DNA of 64,000 bases, from positions 18,400 through 82,399 of the forward strand of contig JAQXHC010000015.1 in assembly GCA_029007035.1 (NCBI GenBank). The letters are read 5' to 3'. Position numbers and translations under genes: made by a program. The stretch is from Oscillospiraceae bacterium. Its GTDB lineage: Bacteria > Bacillota > Clostridia > Oscillospirales > Ruminococcaceae. The notes below the pieces were generated by a model, which was given only the letters and a program-made list of their open reading frames with translations, was not told the DNA's origin and ran no database searches. Below, piece by piece: positions 25,188-33,246 of this stretch (position 1 is the first letter of the stretch; each line of letters opens with the position of its first letter).

Positions 25188-26382
25188 AATAATACAGCGC
25201 ATAACCTGCGGCATTGTCCGATGCAGTGACCAGTTCAATCTGCCTTTGAATAACTGTGCTGTCCCGAACCCATTCAAGTTCACCTGCTTCGCCTGCCCAT
25301 TTATCCTCCGCACCCTGCTTATAAGCTGCAAGACCGATTACAAGCGATACGTTTTCGCAGCTGACAAGGCTCTCCCATTCGCGGAAGGTCTTCTCAAACG
25401 GACAAGTGCTGTTTTCAAAGCCGAAATAAATCTGCGGAACAAGATAGTCACAGTAGCCGATACAGCTTCCCCACAGTCTGACATCTGCATACTGTGAGCT
25501 GTAATCAGCATTGATATTGCCCTGCGGACTGATTCCAAAAAGCAGACGATCGTCGGCACGTTTCACTGCTTCGAAAATACCGTGAACCATTTTACTGCAC
25601 CGTTCAAGCCGATAAGCCGACAAATCTGTTCCTCCGCTCGCCGCAAAACGCGCCGCGTCAAAGCTCTCGTCGGTAGTTGGATAGAAATAATCATCAATGT
25701 GTATTCCGTCAACCTCGTAGTTTTTCACAATTTCGGTTACGCTGTCAAAAACGAGCTGCAAAGCTTCATCGCTTGCAGGATTGAGATAATACCTGTCCCC
25801 CACGAGCCTGACATTGTCACAAGCTTCCGTTTCCGCCCATTGCTTTATAATGAAATTGCTGTCCGTCTTTTCAAGCTGCTCCTTAGTCTGACAGCGAAGC
25901 GGATTTATCCACCCGTGAATCGATAATCCAAGACTGTGGGCCTCTTCAATCATGATCTGAAGCGGATCGTAGTCGCCGTCGAGGTACGTTCCTTTCGGAA
26001 AGATTTTTGAATCATAATAAACCTCTCCGTTTGGACGAATGTGAATATAAAGTGTGTTTATCCCGTCATTTTTTGCAGATGAAAACCGTTCATTTACCGC
26101 CGCTCTGAACTCGTCGGCTGATTTTCCCTGCATATACTCGCCGTAGTCCATATATGGATACCAAATCCCTATCTGATTACTGTAATTCAGCGGCGTATAG
26201 GATTTCGCACCTGTCTCGGCAGTTTCGCCGGGATATAGCTGCCCTACCTCCTGAATGTACATTGTAACAGATTCCCCGCCGCTTGTCTCCGACCCCCCCG
26301 GCGGCGGCACGGGAACTGAACTCCCACAGGAGCAAAGTCCCGATACAGTAAGCAATACCGCGGTAAATTTGTGAAATCGCAA
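25186..26382 (-). CDS. Lipoprotein of the GHL10 (family 10-like glycosyl hydrolase, PF02638) type
   Basis: About 398 residues. A short signal peptide ends in a lipobox (GLCSCG), with a Pro/Gly/Ser linker after it. The rest is a TIM-barrel GHL10 domain: GIWYPYMDYGEYM, GINTLYIHIRPNGEVYYDS, SLGLSIHGWINPLRC, VDGIHIDDYFYPTTDESFD, FGISPQGN. Relatives act on cell-wall or storage glycans, but the substrate is not known. The start is taken as TTG 26382 with GAGGTG 6–7 nt upstream; a GTG at 26391 would sit on the ribosome site. The stop (TAG) lies within the terminal bases of a family A repeat. Confidence 0.78.
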   Translation of the reverse strand: MRFHKFTAVLLTVSGLCSCGSSVPVPPPGGSETSGGESVTMYIQEVGQLYPGETAETGAKSYTPLNYSNQIGIWYPYMDYGEYMQGKSADEFRAAVNERFSSAKNDGINTLYIHIRPNGEVYYDSKIFPKGTYLDGDYDPLQIMIEEAHSLGLSIHGWINPLRCQTKEQLEKTDSNFIIKQWAETEACDNVRLVGDRYYLNPASDEALQLVFDSVTEIVKNYEVDGIHIDDYFYPTTDESFDAARFAASGGTDLSAYRLERCSKMVHGIFEAVKRADDRLLFGISPQGNINADYSSQYADVRLWGSCIGYCDYLVPQIYFGFENSTCPFEKTFREWESLVSCENVSLVIGLAAYKQGAEDKWAGEAGELEWVRDSTVIQRQIELVTASDNAAGYALYY

Positions 26383-26414
26383 AAAAATCACCTCACGAAT
26401 ATTTATTCGTGAGG
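26381..26414 (-). terminator. Terminator of the dockerin gene, overlapping the next gene's ribosome site
   Basis: CCTCACGAAT / ATTCGTGAGG perfect 10-bp stem with a 4-nt loop, followed on the minus strand by a run of seven T. The 3' arm (GTGAGG) also supplies the Shine-Dalgarno of the GHL10 gene. Confidence 0.75.
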
Positions 26415-26433
26415 CAATATTTTTATGTGTATA

Positions 26434-27273
26434 TCATTCCCAGCTTGGATTTCCGCCGGTTGCCTTTGCTGCATAGTATGCAAGGATTTTCGATGCGTCC
26501 TTTGCATCGACTACTGTGTCGCCGTCTACATCGGCAGCCTGATTCTGAGCATCGTCAAAGGTTGAAGCCGCTCCCGTTGCTCTGCTTGCATATTCTGCAA
26601 GAACAGCCGACGCATCCTTTGCATCAATAACTGTGTCTCCGTTTACGTCGCCTAAAAGCACCTCGGGTTTATCCGGAACATCAATGTCGGTTACATTTGA
26701 AGTACCTTCGTTGTAAAGACCGCTGACAGTGAATCTTACGGTATAAACGTATTCAACGTTTACAGCTCCTCCGACATCAGCCTTCTGAAGTCCCCATTTG
26801 TCGACAAGGAAAAGTCTTACGCTTCCTCCGGGATTCGCTCCGTCATAAAATTTAAGATTATGTGCAGCTTCGTTATCGGTGAATTCAATCGGAACTCCGT
26901 CGGCAAGGATCTCGTCCACGGTAATTTTAAGGTCAGGATATCTGTCAGCAGTAAAAGCTGCATCCTCACCTACACCGTTAATCTGAATCCATACCTCCTG
27001 CATACCCTCAGCATTCGTACCGAAATCATCAAAAGTAATTGAAGTCTGATACTGTGCATTGCCGTTTATGTATGCAGGTGAAAGCGTATACTCGCCGGCA
27101 TTTGAAGAATCTCCCTCACCGTAATTGACATGAGAACCGAGCATTCCGTAAATATTGGCAACAGCCAGAGTATCAGCGGGCATTTCAGATTCGGCGCTTA
27201 CGTTCAGCATACATACGGAAGATGAGAGGGCAGCCGCAGCAACCAAAGCAGAAAGCATTTTTGTAAGTTTCAT
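26434..27273 (-). CDS. Secreted dockerin-containing protein of unknown function
   Basis: 279 residues: signal peptide (1–27, ending VSA-ES), a beta-rich domain of about 175 residues that I do not recognise (YGMLGSHVNYGEGDSS, QTSITFDDFGTNAEGMQEVWIQING), then a type I dockerin at the C-terminus with two clean calcium loops (GDVNGDTVIDAKDASAVL and ADVDGDTVVDAKDASKIL). Start ATG 27273 with GGAGG upstream. It has its own promoter. The dockerin marks it as a likely cellulosome part, either a binding module or an enzyme of a new family. Confidence 0.82.
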   Translation of the reverse strand: MKLTKMLSALVAAAALSSSVCMLNVSAESEMPADTLAVANIYGMLGSHVNYGEGDSSNAGEYTLSPAYINGNAQYQTSITFDDFGTNAEGMQEVWIQINGVGEDAAFTADRYPDLKITVDEILADGVPIEFTDNEAAHNLKFYDGANPGGSVRLFLVDKWGLQKADVGGAVNVEYVYTVRFTVSGLYNEGTSNVTDIDVPDKPEVLLGDVNGDTVIDAKDASAVLAEYASRATGAASTFDDAQNQAADVDGDTVVDAKDASKILAYYAAKATGGNPSWE

Positions 27274-27307
27274 AATTAAAACCTCCAGTCAAATATAATA
27301 TATATTT

Positions 27308-27336
27308 ATTATATCAGTATTTTTCATCAATGTCAA
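27308..27336 (-). promoter_or_regulatory. Sigma-A promoter for the dockerin gene
   Basis: Minus strand TTGACA (27336–27331), 17-nt spacer, TATAAT (27313–27308). Confidence 0.8.
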
Positions 27337-27463
27337 TAATGAATCCTGTGATTTTACGAAAATATAATAATCAAATGCAATAAAAAAGCACCACACAAAA
27401 ATCGCATGAAGATCTCGCATCAGGGTTAACTTTGGTTAAATAATAAAAATATTATTCCTGCAC

Positions 27464-27492
27464 TTGACAATTCAGAACAGATGTTTTATAAT
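27464..27492 (+). promoter_or_regulatory. Consensus promoter of the LexA-box cassette
   Basis: TTGACA (27464–27469), exactly 17 nt, TATAAT (27487–27492): a perfect sigma-A promoter. Such a strong core usually needs a repressor, and two LexA-like boxes flank the -10. Confidence 0.85.
27474..27487. promoter_or_regulatory. LexA-like box 1 (imperfect)
   Basis: AGAACAGATGTTTT: GAAC-N4-GTTT, one mismatch to the Firmicutes SOS core GAAC-N4-GTTC. It lies in the promoter spacer and touches the -10. Confidence 0.55.
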
Positions 27493-27506
27493 AAAATCAA
27501 GGGATA

Positions 27507-27520
27507 AGAACAAATGTTCT
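27507..27520. promoter_or_regulatory. LexA-like box 2 (perfect arms)
   Basis: AGAACAAATGTTCT: six-base palindromic arms AGAACA/TGTTCT around two bases, exact GAAC-N4-GTTC. It sits just after the likely transcription start, centred 33 bp (three helical turns) from box 1. Confidence 0.7.
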
Positions 27521-27666
27521 GTAAGCTGCCTGTATACACCAACCAGCAACCATACACATATGAAATTTATGCTTCCGACGGCATAAATCCAAGCAGAATC
27601 GGATTTTTTGCATCTTATTTCCCTGTTTTCCCAAAAAAGTACCATAACAGGAAACATCGGAAATGA
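27514..27666 (+). CDS. Possible 50-aa peptide in the LexA-box leader
   Basis: ATG 27514 to TGA 27666, with AAGGGA 9–10 nt upstream. The product starts MFCKLPVYTNQQPYTYEIY and ends with a basic tail (PKKYHNRKHRK). The start codon lies inside LexA-like box 2. No family is recognised. It may be a real SOS-controlled peptide or simply open leader RNA; an overlapping minus-strand ORF is less likely because it lacks a ribosome site. Confidence 0.35.
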   Translation: MFCKLPVYTNQQPYTYEIYASDGINPSRIGFFASYFPVFPKKYHNRKHRK

Positions 27667-27746
27667 AATTGTAATGCGGATTCTGCGCAAAACGTGAACC
27701 GAATATATTTGCGGAAATAAATTCGGTAATAAACAGGAGGGAAAAA

Positions 27747-27989
27747 ATGAAAAGACTTATAAGTGAATACCAAAAGGGCTGCGAGCTGCTGAGCGAAAGA
27801 ATCGTTCAGCTCACCGCTGAAATGAAAAGACTGAAAAAAATCGGCAGAACCGATGAAATCGAGCGGCTCAACCTTAAACAGCGAATCGCACTGCTGTATA
27901 CCGAACAGCGACAGACAAGGGATATTATTGAGTATCTTACTTCTTATTCAAGGAGGCTTGAACAGCGTGTCGAGACGATGTACATATAA
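27747..27989 (+). CDS. Small coiled-coil protein of the LexA-box cassette
   Basis: 80 residues, highly charged helix (EYQKGCELLSERIVQLTAEM, EIERLNLKQRIALLYTEQRQ). AGGAGGG precedes the ATG. It resembles the short coiled-coil proteins that in Clostridia are encoded just before a small sigma-region-4-like protein. The next gene starts inside its 3' end, so the two are coupled. Under the two LexA-like boxes it would be expressed after DNA damage. Molecular role unknown. Confidence 0.65.
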   Translation: MKRLISEYQKGCELLSERIVQLTAEMKRLKKIGRTDEIERLNLKQRIALLYTEQRQTRDIIEYLTSYSRRLEQRVETMYI

Positions 27990-28281
27990 GGACGAGTGCT
28001 CGGGAGATACCGACAGAGAACTTCGCCTGCTTTTGGGCGAAAATGACGGTGAAAGCGATGAGTCAAGAACAAAACTCAAAAAAATTCTGTTAAATGTAAT
28101 AAAAAATGAGCTTACACCGAGACAAAAGGAAATAATTATGCTATACTATTTTAAGAAGAAAAATATAGTGGAAATCGCTGCGCTTACGGAAGTTTCACCG
28201 CAGGCAGTTTCAGCAGCTATGAAGCGCGCACGGCTTACAATGTTCCGCTATCTGAAATATACGGTTTATAATAATCCCTGA
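27967..28281 (+). CDS. Sigma factor region 4-like HTH protein
   Basis: 104 residues from GTG 27967, with AAGGAGG 10 nt upstream, overlapping the previous gene by 23 bp. The C-terminal half is a clear sigma-70 region 4 helix-turn-helix (LTPRQKEIIMLYYFKKKNIVEIA, VSPQAVSAAMKRARLTMFRYL). Region 2 is missing, so it cannot be a full sigma factor and probably binds a -35-like site or acts as an activator, like phage-type late regulators. No phage genes are nearby. Confidence 0.72.
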   Translation: MSRRCTYKDECSGDTDRELRLLLGENDGESDESRTKLKKILLNVIKNELTPRQKEIIMLYYFKKKNIVEIAALTEVSPQAVSAAMKRARLTMFRYLKYTVYNNP

Positions 28282-28408
28282 GCGGCGGCAGCAGAAACAG
28301 CGGATAGAATCATGTAAGTTGCCAAGATTGTCTGATGCAGAGATTGAAATCATATCCGTCAGATTATGCTGCTGTTCGGCTGAGGATTAATATCGGAAGG
28401 AGAATGCT

Positions 28409-29740
28409 GTGAATACACCGATTATTGATTTCCTTAAAGACTATTCCGGCTCGGGAACACTGAGAGCGCATATGCCCGGTCATAAAGGAATATCCCCGTC
28501 AGAAAATATTCCCGATGCGCTATTCATACACGATATTACAGAAATCCCGGGAGCTGACAGCCTTTTTGAGGCTAATGGGATCATCGCTGAAAGCGAGAAA
28601 AATATGTCCCGTCTATATGGCACTTATGCAACTGTATATTCCGCCGCAGGCTCTACACTCTGCATTCAGGCAATGCTGTATCTTATGAAGTGCGAGAGAA
28701 GAAAAGTTTTCGCTGTGCGCAACGTCCATCGCGCATTTCTCAACGCAGCTGCGCTGACAGGAATTGATACAGAGTGGATCATGCCCGATTACAGCGGAGG
28801 TCTGCTCTCGGGGGAAATCAATACAAAAACCGTGGAGGAAAAGCTTTCACGATGCTCCGTTCCGGCATGCCTTTACGTGACCTCGCCCGACTATACAGGA
28901 AAAATTGCGGATATACGAACTCTTTCCGAAATCTGCCGCAGATACGGTGCACGGCTGATTGTTGACAATGCCCACGGCGCGCATCTTGCTTTCCTTACCC
29001 CAAATATACACCCGATCACTCTCGGAGCAGACCTCTGCTGCGATTCAGCTCACAAGATGCTCCCTGCGCTTACGGGAGCGGCAATGCTGCACTCGGGAAG
29101 AGATTTCACTGCGGAACAGCTTAAACAGGCTATGAGCCTTTTCGCATCCACCAGTCCGTCGTATCTGATTCTTGCATCACTTGATCTTTGCACAGACTAT
29201 ATCGACAGATTCATAAAGGAAGATATACGGTCGAATACCAATGACATTCTCCGCCTGAAGGAACATTTTTCAGACAGACTTTTATTCGCGGAATCCGAAC
29301 CGTTTCATATTACTGTAAAAGCTTCGGCGAGCGGTATTGACGGCATCGTACTTGCGGAAAATCTTCGGCGGAATGGAGTCGAATGTGAATACACAGACTG
29401 CGATATAACGATTTTGCTCATGTCAGCCATGAACTGTCACGACGATTATGTGCAGCTGACTTCGGCTCTTGAATCGGCTTATGAACAATGCGGCAGGATT
29501 CCGCCCTACGACGAAGCTTTCAGCCTTACGCTCCCGCCGAAAGCCATGGGCATCAGAGATGCGGTGTTTGCTCCGAACGAAACGATTCCGGTTGAATCTG
29601 CACTCGGACGGATATGCGGCGCAGTAAAGGTGCCCTGTCCTCCCGCTGTACCGATTGCAGCGAGCGGCGAAATAATTACAGCTGAATGTATAAATATCTT
29701 CAAAAAGTATAGAATTTCAGAAGTTAATGTGGTAAAATAA
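28409..29740 (+). CDS. PLP-dependent Orn/Lys/Arg decarboxylase family protein (YaaO-like)
   Basis: 443 residues. PLP fold-type I with HMPGHKG near the N-terminus, YATVYSAAGSTLCIQAML, the Asp in VDNAHGAH and the Schiff-base lysine in SAHKMLPALTG. It lacks the N-terminal wing domain of inducible decarboxylases, as in YaaO. It probably decarboxylates lysine, arginine or ornithine to a polyamine precursor; which one is not visible. The start is GTG 28409 (GGAAGGAG, 6 nt). As in B. subtilis it lies near holB and ricT, though tmk and the two small genes between them are missing here. Confidence 0.85.
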   Translation: MNTPIIDFLKDYSGSGTLRAHMPGHKGISPSENIPDALFIHDITEIPGADSLFEANGIIAESEKNMSRLYGTYATVYSAAGSTLCIQAMLYLMKCERRKVFAVRNVHRAFLNAAALTGIDTEWIMPDYSGGLLSGEINTKTVEEKLSRCSVPACLYVTSPDYTGKIADIRTLSEICRRYGARLIVDNAHGAHLAFLTPNIHPITLGADLCCDSAHKMLPALTGAAMLHSGRDFTAEQLKQAMSLFASTSPSYLILASLDLCTDYIDRFIKEDIRSNTNDILRLKEHFSDRLLFAESEPFHITVKASASGIDGIVLAENLRRNGVECEYTDCDITILLMSAMNCHDDYVQLTSALESAYEQCGRIPPYDEAFSLTLPPKAMGIRDAVFAPNETIPVESALGRICGAVKVPCPPAVPIAASGEIITAECINIFKKYRISEVNVVK

Positions 29741-29817
29741 AATCTGCGGGCTGTTCAGCATTTTATCATGCACGTTCTGCTCTGAACAGACTCCATGAAA
29801 CCCACGGAGAGATTAAA

Positions 29818-30798
29818 ATGAATAAAATATATGGAAATACAGAGCTGCTTTCAACTCTGCGGAATATGGCACAAAACGGAAAATCTGCCCACACGGTGAT
29901 TTTTTACGGTGAAAAAGGCAGCGGGCGAAAAACTATGGCAAGCTTCTATGCTCAGCTGCTCATGTGCGAAAATCCCGTCGGCGGAGAACCGTGCGGCGTT
30001 TGCAGCTCATGCAAAAACGTCTCACGCAACTGTCATCCCGATATAATTTACCCCGAAAAGAGCGGCAAACTCGGAAGATATTCTGTGGATACAGCACGGG
30101 ATGTCTGTCTGGACGCATATATCAAACCGAATAACAGCACCGGACGAAAGGTTTATGTCTTTACCGACTGTGAAAATATGGATTCAAGAACCCAGAATAC
30201 GCTGCTTAAAATCATCGAGGAACCGCCCGATTATGCGTATTTTATCTTCACCTGCGAGGACCGCTCCGACTTTCTCCCCACGATCATTTCGCGATGTGTA
30301 TGCTTTGCTGTATCGATATGCACCGAGGAAGAAGCAAAAGCTGCTCTATCCGAAAGATGCAAAGACAAGGCTGCAATTGATGAGGCGTTAACCTGCTTCC
30401 ACGGAAATATCGGTATGTGCTTCGAATACATTTACAGTGAGGAACTGCGAAAAATTGTGGATTTGACAAAACGAATGGCAGATAGTATAATAAATAGAGA
30501 CGAATACGAACTTGCCGGTGTCATGTACGCTCTCGGCAGTCAGCGCAGTGACATCCGAAGTGCGCTGAGCCTGCTGGATATGCTGATGCGCGACGCAGCT
30601 GTACTCGGTAAAGACAGCAGTGCAAAAACTGTAGGCTGCTACCGTGACGGTGCATACCGTCTTTCGGACTCTATTACAGGCTGGCAGGCTGTCAGAATTC
30701 ACAACGCGATTGAGAAAGCATGGAGCACGGTGGAGGCAAATGTGAGCGTTCCCCTTGTTATGACTGCACTTTGCGCGGAAATTATGAGTATTGTATAA
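29818..30798 (+). CDS. holB: DNA polymerase III delta' subunit
   Basis: 326 residues. AAA+ clamp-loader features: P-loop-like GEKGSGRKT, zinc cysteines (CGVCSSCKNV…C), and the sensor/arginine region (NTLLKIIEEPPDYAYFIFTCE, LPTIISRC with the SRC motif). It is part of the clamp loader that places the sliding clamp on DNA. GGAGAG precedes the ATG. It is followed by ricT and queH on the same strand after a 131-bp gap. Confidence 0.92.
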   Translation: MNKIYGNTELLSTLRNMAQNGKSAHTVIFYGEKGSGRKTMASFYAQLLMCENPVGGEPCGVCSSCKNVSRNCHPDIIYPEKSGKLGRYSVDTARDVCLDAYIKPNNSTGRKVYVFTDCENMDSRTQNTLLKIIEEPPDYAYFIFTCEDRSDFLPTIISRCVCFAVSICTEEEAKAALSERCKDKAAIDEALTCFHGNIGMCFEYIYSEELRKIVDLTKRMADSIINRDEYELAGVMYALGSQRSDIRSALSLLDMLMRDAAVLGKDSSAKTVGCYRDGAYRLSDSITGWQAVRIHNAIEKAWSTVEANVSVPLVMTALCAEIMSIV

Positions 30799-30876
30799 AA
30801 TCAATCCGACTCAGGAAGCTGAATTTCCTTTGCCGTTTTCCCCGGAAGTTCTGTCGGATACGGGACGGAAATAGCC

Positions 30877-30904
30877 GTTAATTATGTATGCAGTGCTGCC
30901 TTAA
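30877..30904 (-). repeat. Short dispersed motif, family C (copy near ricT)
   Basis: The complement reads TTTAAGGCAGCACTGCATAC, then AATTAACGGC. It is similar to stretches at 534–560, 23627–23646, 32418–32437 and 39752–39775 (shared core GGCARYAYYGCA). Confidence 0.4.
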
Positions 30905-30929
30905 ACCTTATCTATAGTCAGGAGTTATT

Positions 30930-31796
30930 ATGAAAGAAATTGTTGGAATCCGCTTTAAAAGCGTAGGAAAAATATACTACTTCTCCCCGGGAAATTTAAA
31001 AGCCGAGGTCGGAGACAAAGCTATCGTTGAAACAGTCAGAGGTGTCGAGTGCGGTGAAGTCGTAATCGCCAACAGACAGATTGAGGATAAAGAAATAAGC
31101 GCTCCTCTCAAGCCGATTATCCGTCTTGCCACGCCGAACGACATAAAAATCATCGAAAAGAATAAAATCCGCGAACAGGAAGCCATGAAAATCTGCGAAG
31201 AGAAAATTGCTGCGCGCGGTCTTAAAATGAATCTGGTGGACGTAGAATGCACATTCGACAACAACAAGCTGCTGTTTTATTTTACCGCCGAAAACCGCGT
31301 GGACTTCCGCGAACTGGTCAAAGATCTGGCGGCTGTTTTCAGAACGCGTATCGAGCTGAGACAAATCGGTGTGCGCGACGAAGCAAAAATTCTCGGCGGA
31401 CTCGGAATCTGCGGACGTGAATTCTGCTGCAAGGGCTTTATTGGCGAATTCCAGCCGGTTTCAATAAAAATGGCAAAGGAGCAGGGACTCTCCCTCAATC
31501 CGACAAAGATTTCCGGAACCTGCGGCAGACTTATGTGCTGTCTCAAAAACGAACAGAATGCCTATGAAGAACTGCTTAAAATCACTCCAAAGGTTGGCGC
31601 ACTGGTTGTTACTCCGGACGGCGACCGCGGACGTGTCGAGGACGCTAACCTGATTACGGGCAAGCTAAGGGTCAAAACAGACAAGTCCGAAGTGCCCGTA
31701 ACTCTTGACAGGACGGAGGTCAAGCTCCTGAAAGATGCCGAAATCCGCATAAACCGCGACGAAATGAAGGCACTTAAAGGACTCGAGGACAAATAG
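30930..31796 (+). CDS. ricT: PSP1 / RicT (YaaT) protein
   Basis: 288 residues. The PSP1 C-terminal domain has the conserved cysteine pattern GLGICGREFCCKGF … SGTCGRLMCCL, which in RicT helps hold iron-sulfur clusters in the RicA-RicF-RicT complex that tunes RNase Y and, in Bacillus, competence, biofilm and sporulation. TCAGGAG lies upstream. Downstream queH begins one base after its stop, so the pair is one operon. The holB–ricT order is the usual Firmicutes one. Confidence 0.93.
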   Translation: MKEIVGIRFKSVGKIYYFSPGNLKAEVGDKAIVETVRGVECGEVVIANRQIEDKEISAPLKPIIRLATPNDIKIIEKNKIREQEAMKICEEKIAARGLKMNLVDVECTFDNNKLLFYFTAENRVDFRELVKDLAAVFRTRIELRQIGVRDEAKILGGLGICGREFCCKGFIGEFQPVSIKMAKEQGLSLNPTKISGTCGRLMCCLKNEQNAYEELLKITPKVGALVVTPDGDRGRVEDANLITGKLRVKTDKSEVPVTLDRTEVKLLKDAEIRINRDEMKALKGLEDK

Positions 31797-31797
31797 A

Positions 31798-32421
31798 ATG
31801 CAGAAGACCAATTACGGCAGATTTCTTGACGAAAAGCTTGAGGAGCTTCGCAGGACCGGCGAAAAGCCGTCTCTCCTGCTCCATGCCTGCTGTGCGCCTT
31901 GCAGCAGCTACGTTCTGGAATATCTGAATGATTTTTTCAGCATCACACTTTACTTTTACAATCCTAATATCGCTCCGGAATCCGAGTATGAATACCGGAA
32001 AAGTGAACTGAAACGGCTTGTCTCGGAAATGGGGCTCGATATTGAAATAATTGACGAGGACTACTGTCCTGAACCATTTCATGCGCTTGCAAAAGGACTT
32101 GAAGACGCTCCGGAGCGCGGTGAAAGATGCAGAAAGTGCATTGCCCTGCGGCTTGAATCGGCAGCAAAAAAGGCAAAGGAGCTTTGCTCTGATTACTTTA
32201 CTACAACCTTAACCATAAGTCCGCACAAGGACAGTACATTCATCAACGAATGCGGCGGCGAAATTTCAAAACGCTGCGGAATCTCATATCTTTTTTCGGA
32301 CTTTAAAAAGCATGACGGCTATAAACGGTCAATCGTCCTTTCGTCACAGTATCACCTTTACCGTCAGAACTACTGCGGATGCGTCTACAGCAAGGCAATA
32401 AAAAATATCGATAAATCTTAG
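31798..32421 (+). CDS. queH: Epoxyqueuosine reductase QueH
   Basis: 207 residues. DUF208 signature: LHACCAPCSSYVLEYL near the N-terminus, RCRKCIALRLE in the middle, and RQNYCGCVYS at the end, the cysteines that carry the Fe-S cluster and metal. It performs the last step of queuosine synthesis on tRNA, replacing QueG. Start ATG 31798 with GAGGA inside the end of ricT. The stop codon lies at the edge of a family C repeat. Confidence 0.92.
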   Translation: MQKTNYGRFLDEKLEELRRTGEKPSLLLHACCAPCSSYVLEYLNDFFSITLYFYNPNIAPESEYEYRKSELKRLVSEMGLDIEIIDEDYCPEPFHALAKGLEDAPERGERCRKCIALRLESAAKKAKELCSDYFTTTLTISPHKDSTFINECGGEISKRCGISYLFSDFKKHDGYKRSIVLSSQYHLYRQNYCGCVYSKAIKNIDKS

Positions 32422-32437
32422 GCAGCACCGCACTGTC
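32418..32437 (+). repeat. Short dispersed motif, family C (copy at queH stop)
   Basis: CTTAGGCAGCACCGCACTGT starts exactly at the queH stop codon. Same core (GGCAGCACCGCA) as copies near 30.9 and 39.8 kb. Confidence 0.4.
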
Positions 32438-32520
32438 CTTACGCGGTCCTCCCTGACATACGCAATTTCTGTCCGTTATCTTAATCTGTTGACGTTAAGG
32501 GTCAAATACATACAACAACA

Positions 32521-32554
32521 AAAAACGCGGTCGGAGCATAAATCCGACCGCGTT
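32521..32554 (-). terminator. Terminator for the DUF4352-type lipoprotein gene
   Basis: AACGCGGTCGGA / TCCGACCGCGTT perfect 12-bp stem with a 7-nt loop; on the minus strand followed by TTTTTGTTGTTG. It may also stop queH transcription from the other side. Confidence 0.8.
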
Positions 32555-32637
32555 AAGTATTTATAATCCGCAATATAATGCAAGAGACCCCGATGGACTT
32601 TATACAAAAGCCTGTCAGCTGTCTTTATAGTGTATTC

Positions 32638-33246
32638 TTATTCCTCGGGAGTAAACATTCCCTCGGGAGCCGGAATAACATCGGCTGCGGAAATTTCAGT
32701 GCGTACCACGTCTTTTTTGTCGTTGTAATCCTTACCTGTCGGGAAGAAGCAAATGGTAAAATCAGTTACGGATGTATCAAGAGCAAAACCGATATATCCG
32801 TTGAATTCCTCACCTGCACCAACGGATGATATTTTCTCGTAGCCGTTAAGATGATTGATAGCATATACCTGTGTATTCGGCTGTGAAGCTATCTCCGAAC
32901 CATCGGGAAGAGATACATAAAAATTGTTGATTGCAGTGATCTCATATTCTACATCGGAAGTATTTTTGATAGTGATATCGGCATATATAAACTTTTTTCC
33001 GTCCTTGACAACACCTGAATCAATAACTCTGTTCAGCTTATACTGAGTATTGTTGACATCGGCGTCCTCATTCATGCTTACATTGTGCTCGATTTCCGCC
33101 ACGCCCTCAATTTCCGAATATGTCTTATTTGGATTGTTTGTACTATTGGAGATTGCAGGGTCTTTCTTATGCTTATTGCAGCCCGCCGCAGAGACCGCCG
33201 CTATTAAAGCCGCCATAAGAAGAGCGGCTATTTTCATTTTCTTCAT
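32638..33246 (-). CDS. DUF4352-like lipoprotein
   Basis: 202 residues. Signal peptide with lipobox (AVSAAGCNK), then a short Ser/Asn/Lys linker and an immunoglobulin-like domain: YKLNRVIDSGVVKDGKKFIYADITIKNTS, the DUF4352 type found in many Gram-positive lipoproteins, ending APEGMFTPEE. It would sit on the outer face of the membrane. Function unknown. Start ATG 33246 with AGGAGG upstream; an upstream in-frame start at 33333 would bury the signal peptide. Confidence 0.75.
   Translation of the reverse strand: MKKMKIAALLMAALIAAVSAAGCNKHKKDPAISNSTNNPNKTYSEIEGVAEIEHNVSMNEDADVNNTQYKLNRVIDSGVVKDGKKFIYADITIKNTSDVEYEITAINNFYVSLPDGSEIASQPNTQVYAINHLNGYEKISSVGAGEEFNGYIGFALDTSVTDFTICFFPTGKDYNDKKDVVRTEISAADVIPAPEGMFTPEE

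Noticed and set aside
27472..27690. 72-aa minus-strand frame across the LexA-box promoter
   Set aside because: No ribosome site, and it overlaps a perfect promoter, two operator-like boxes and a better plus-strand frame.
27967..28281. Phage remnant around the sigma-region-4 protein
   Set aside because: No integrase, terminase or structural gene in the neighbourhood; the flanking genes are chromosomal housekeeping genes.
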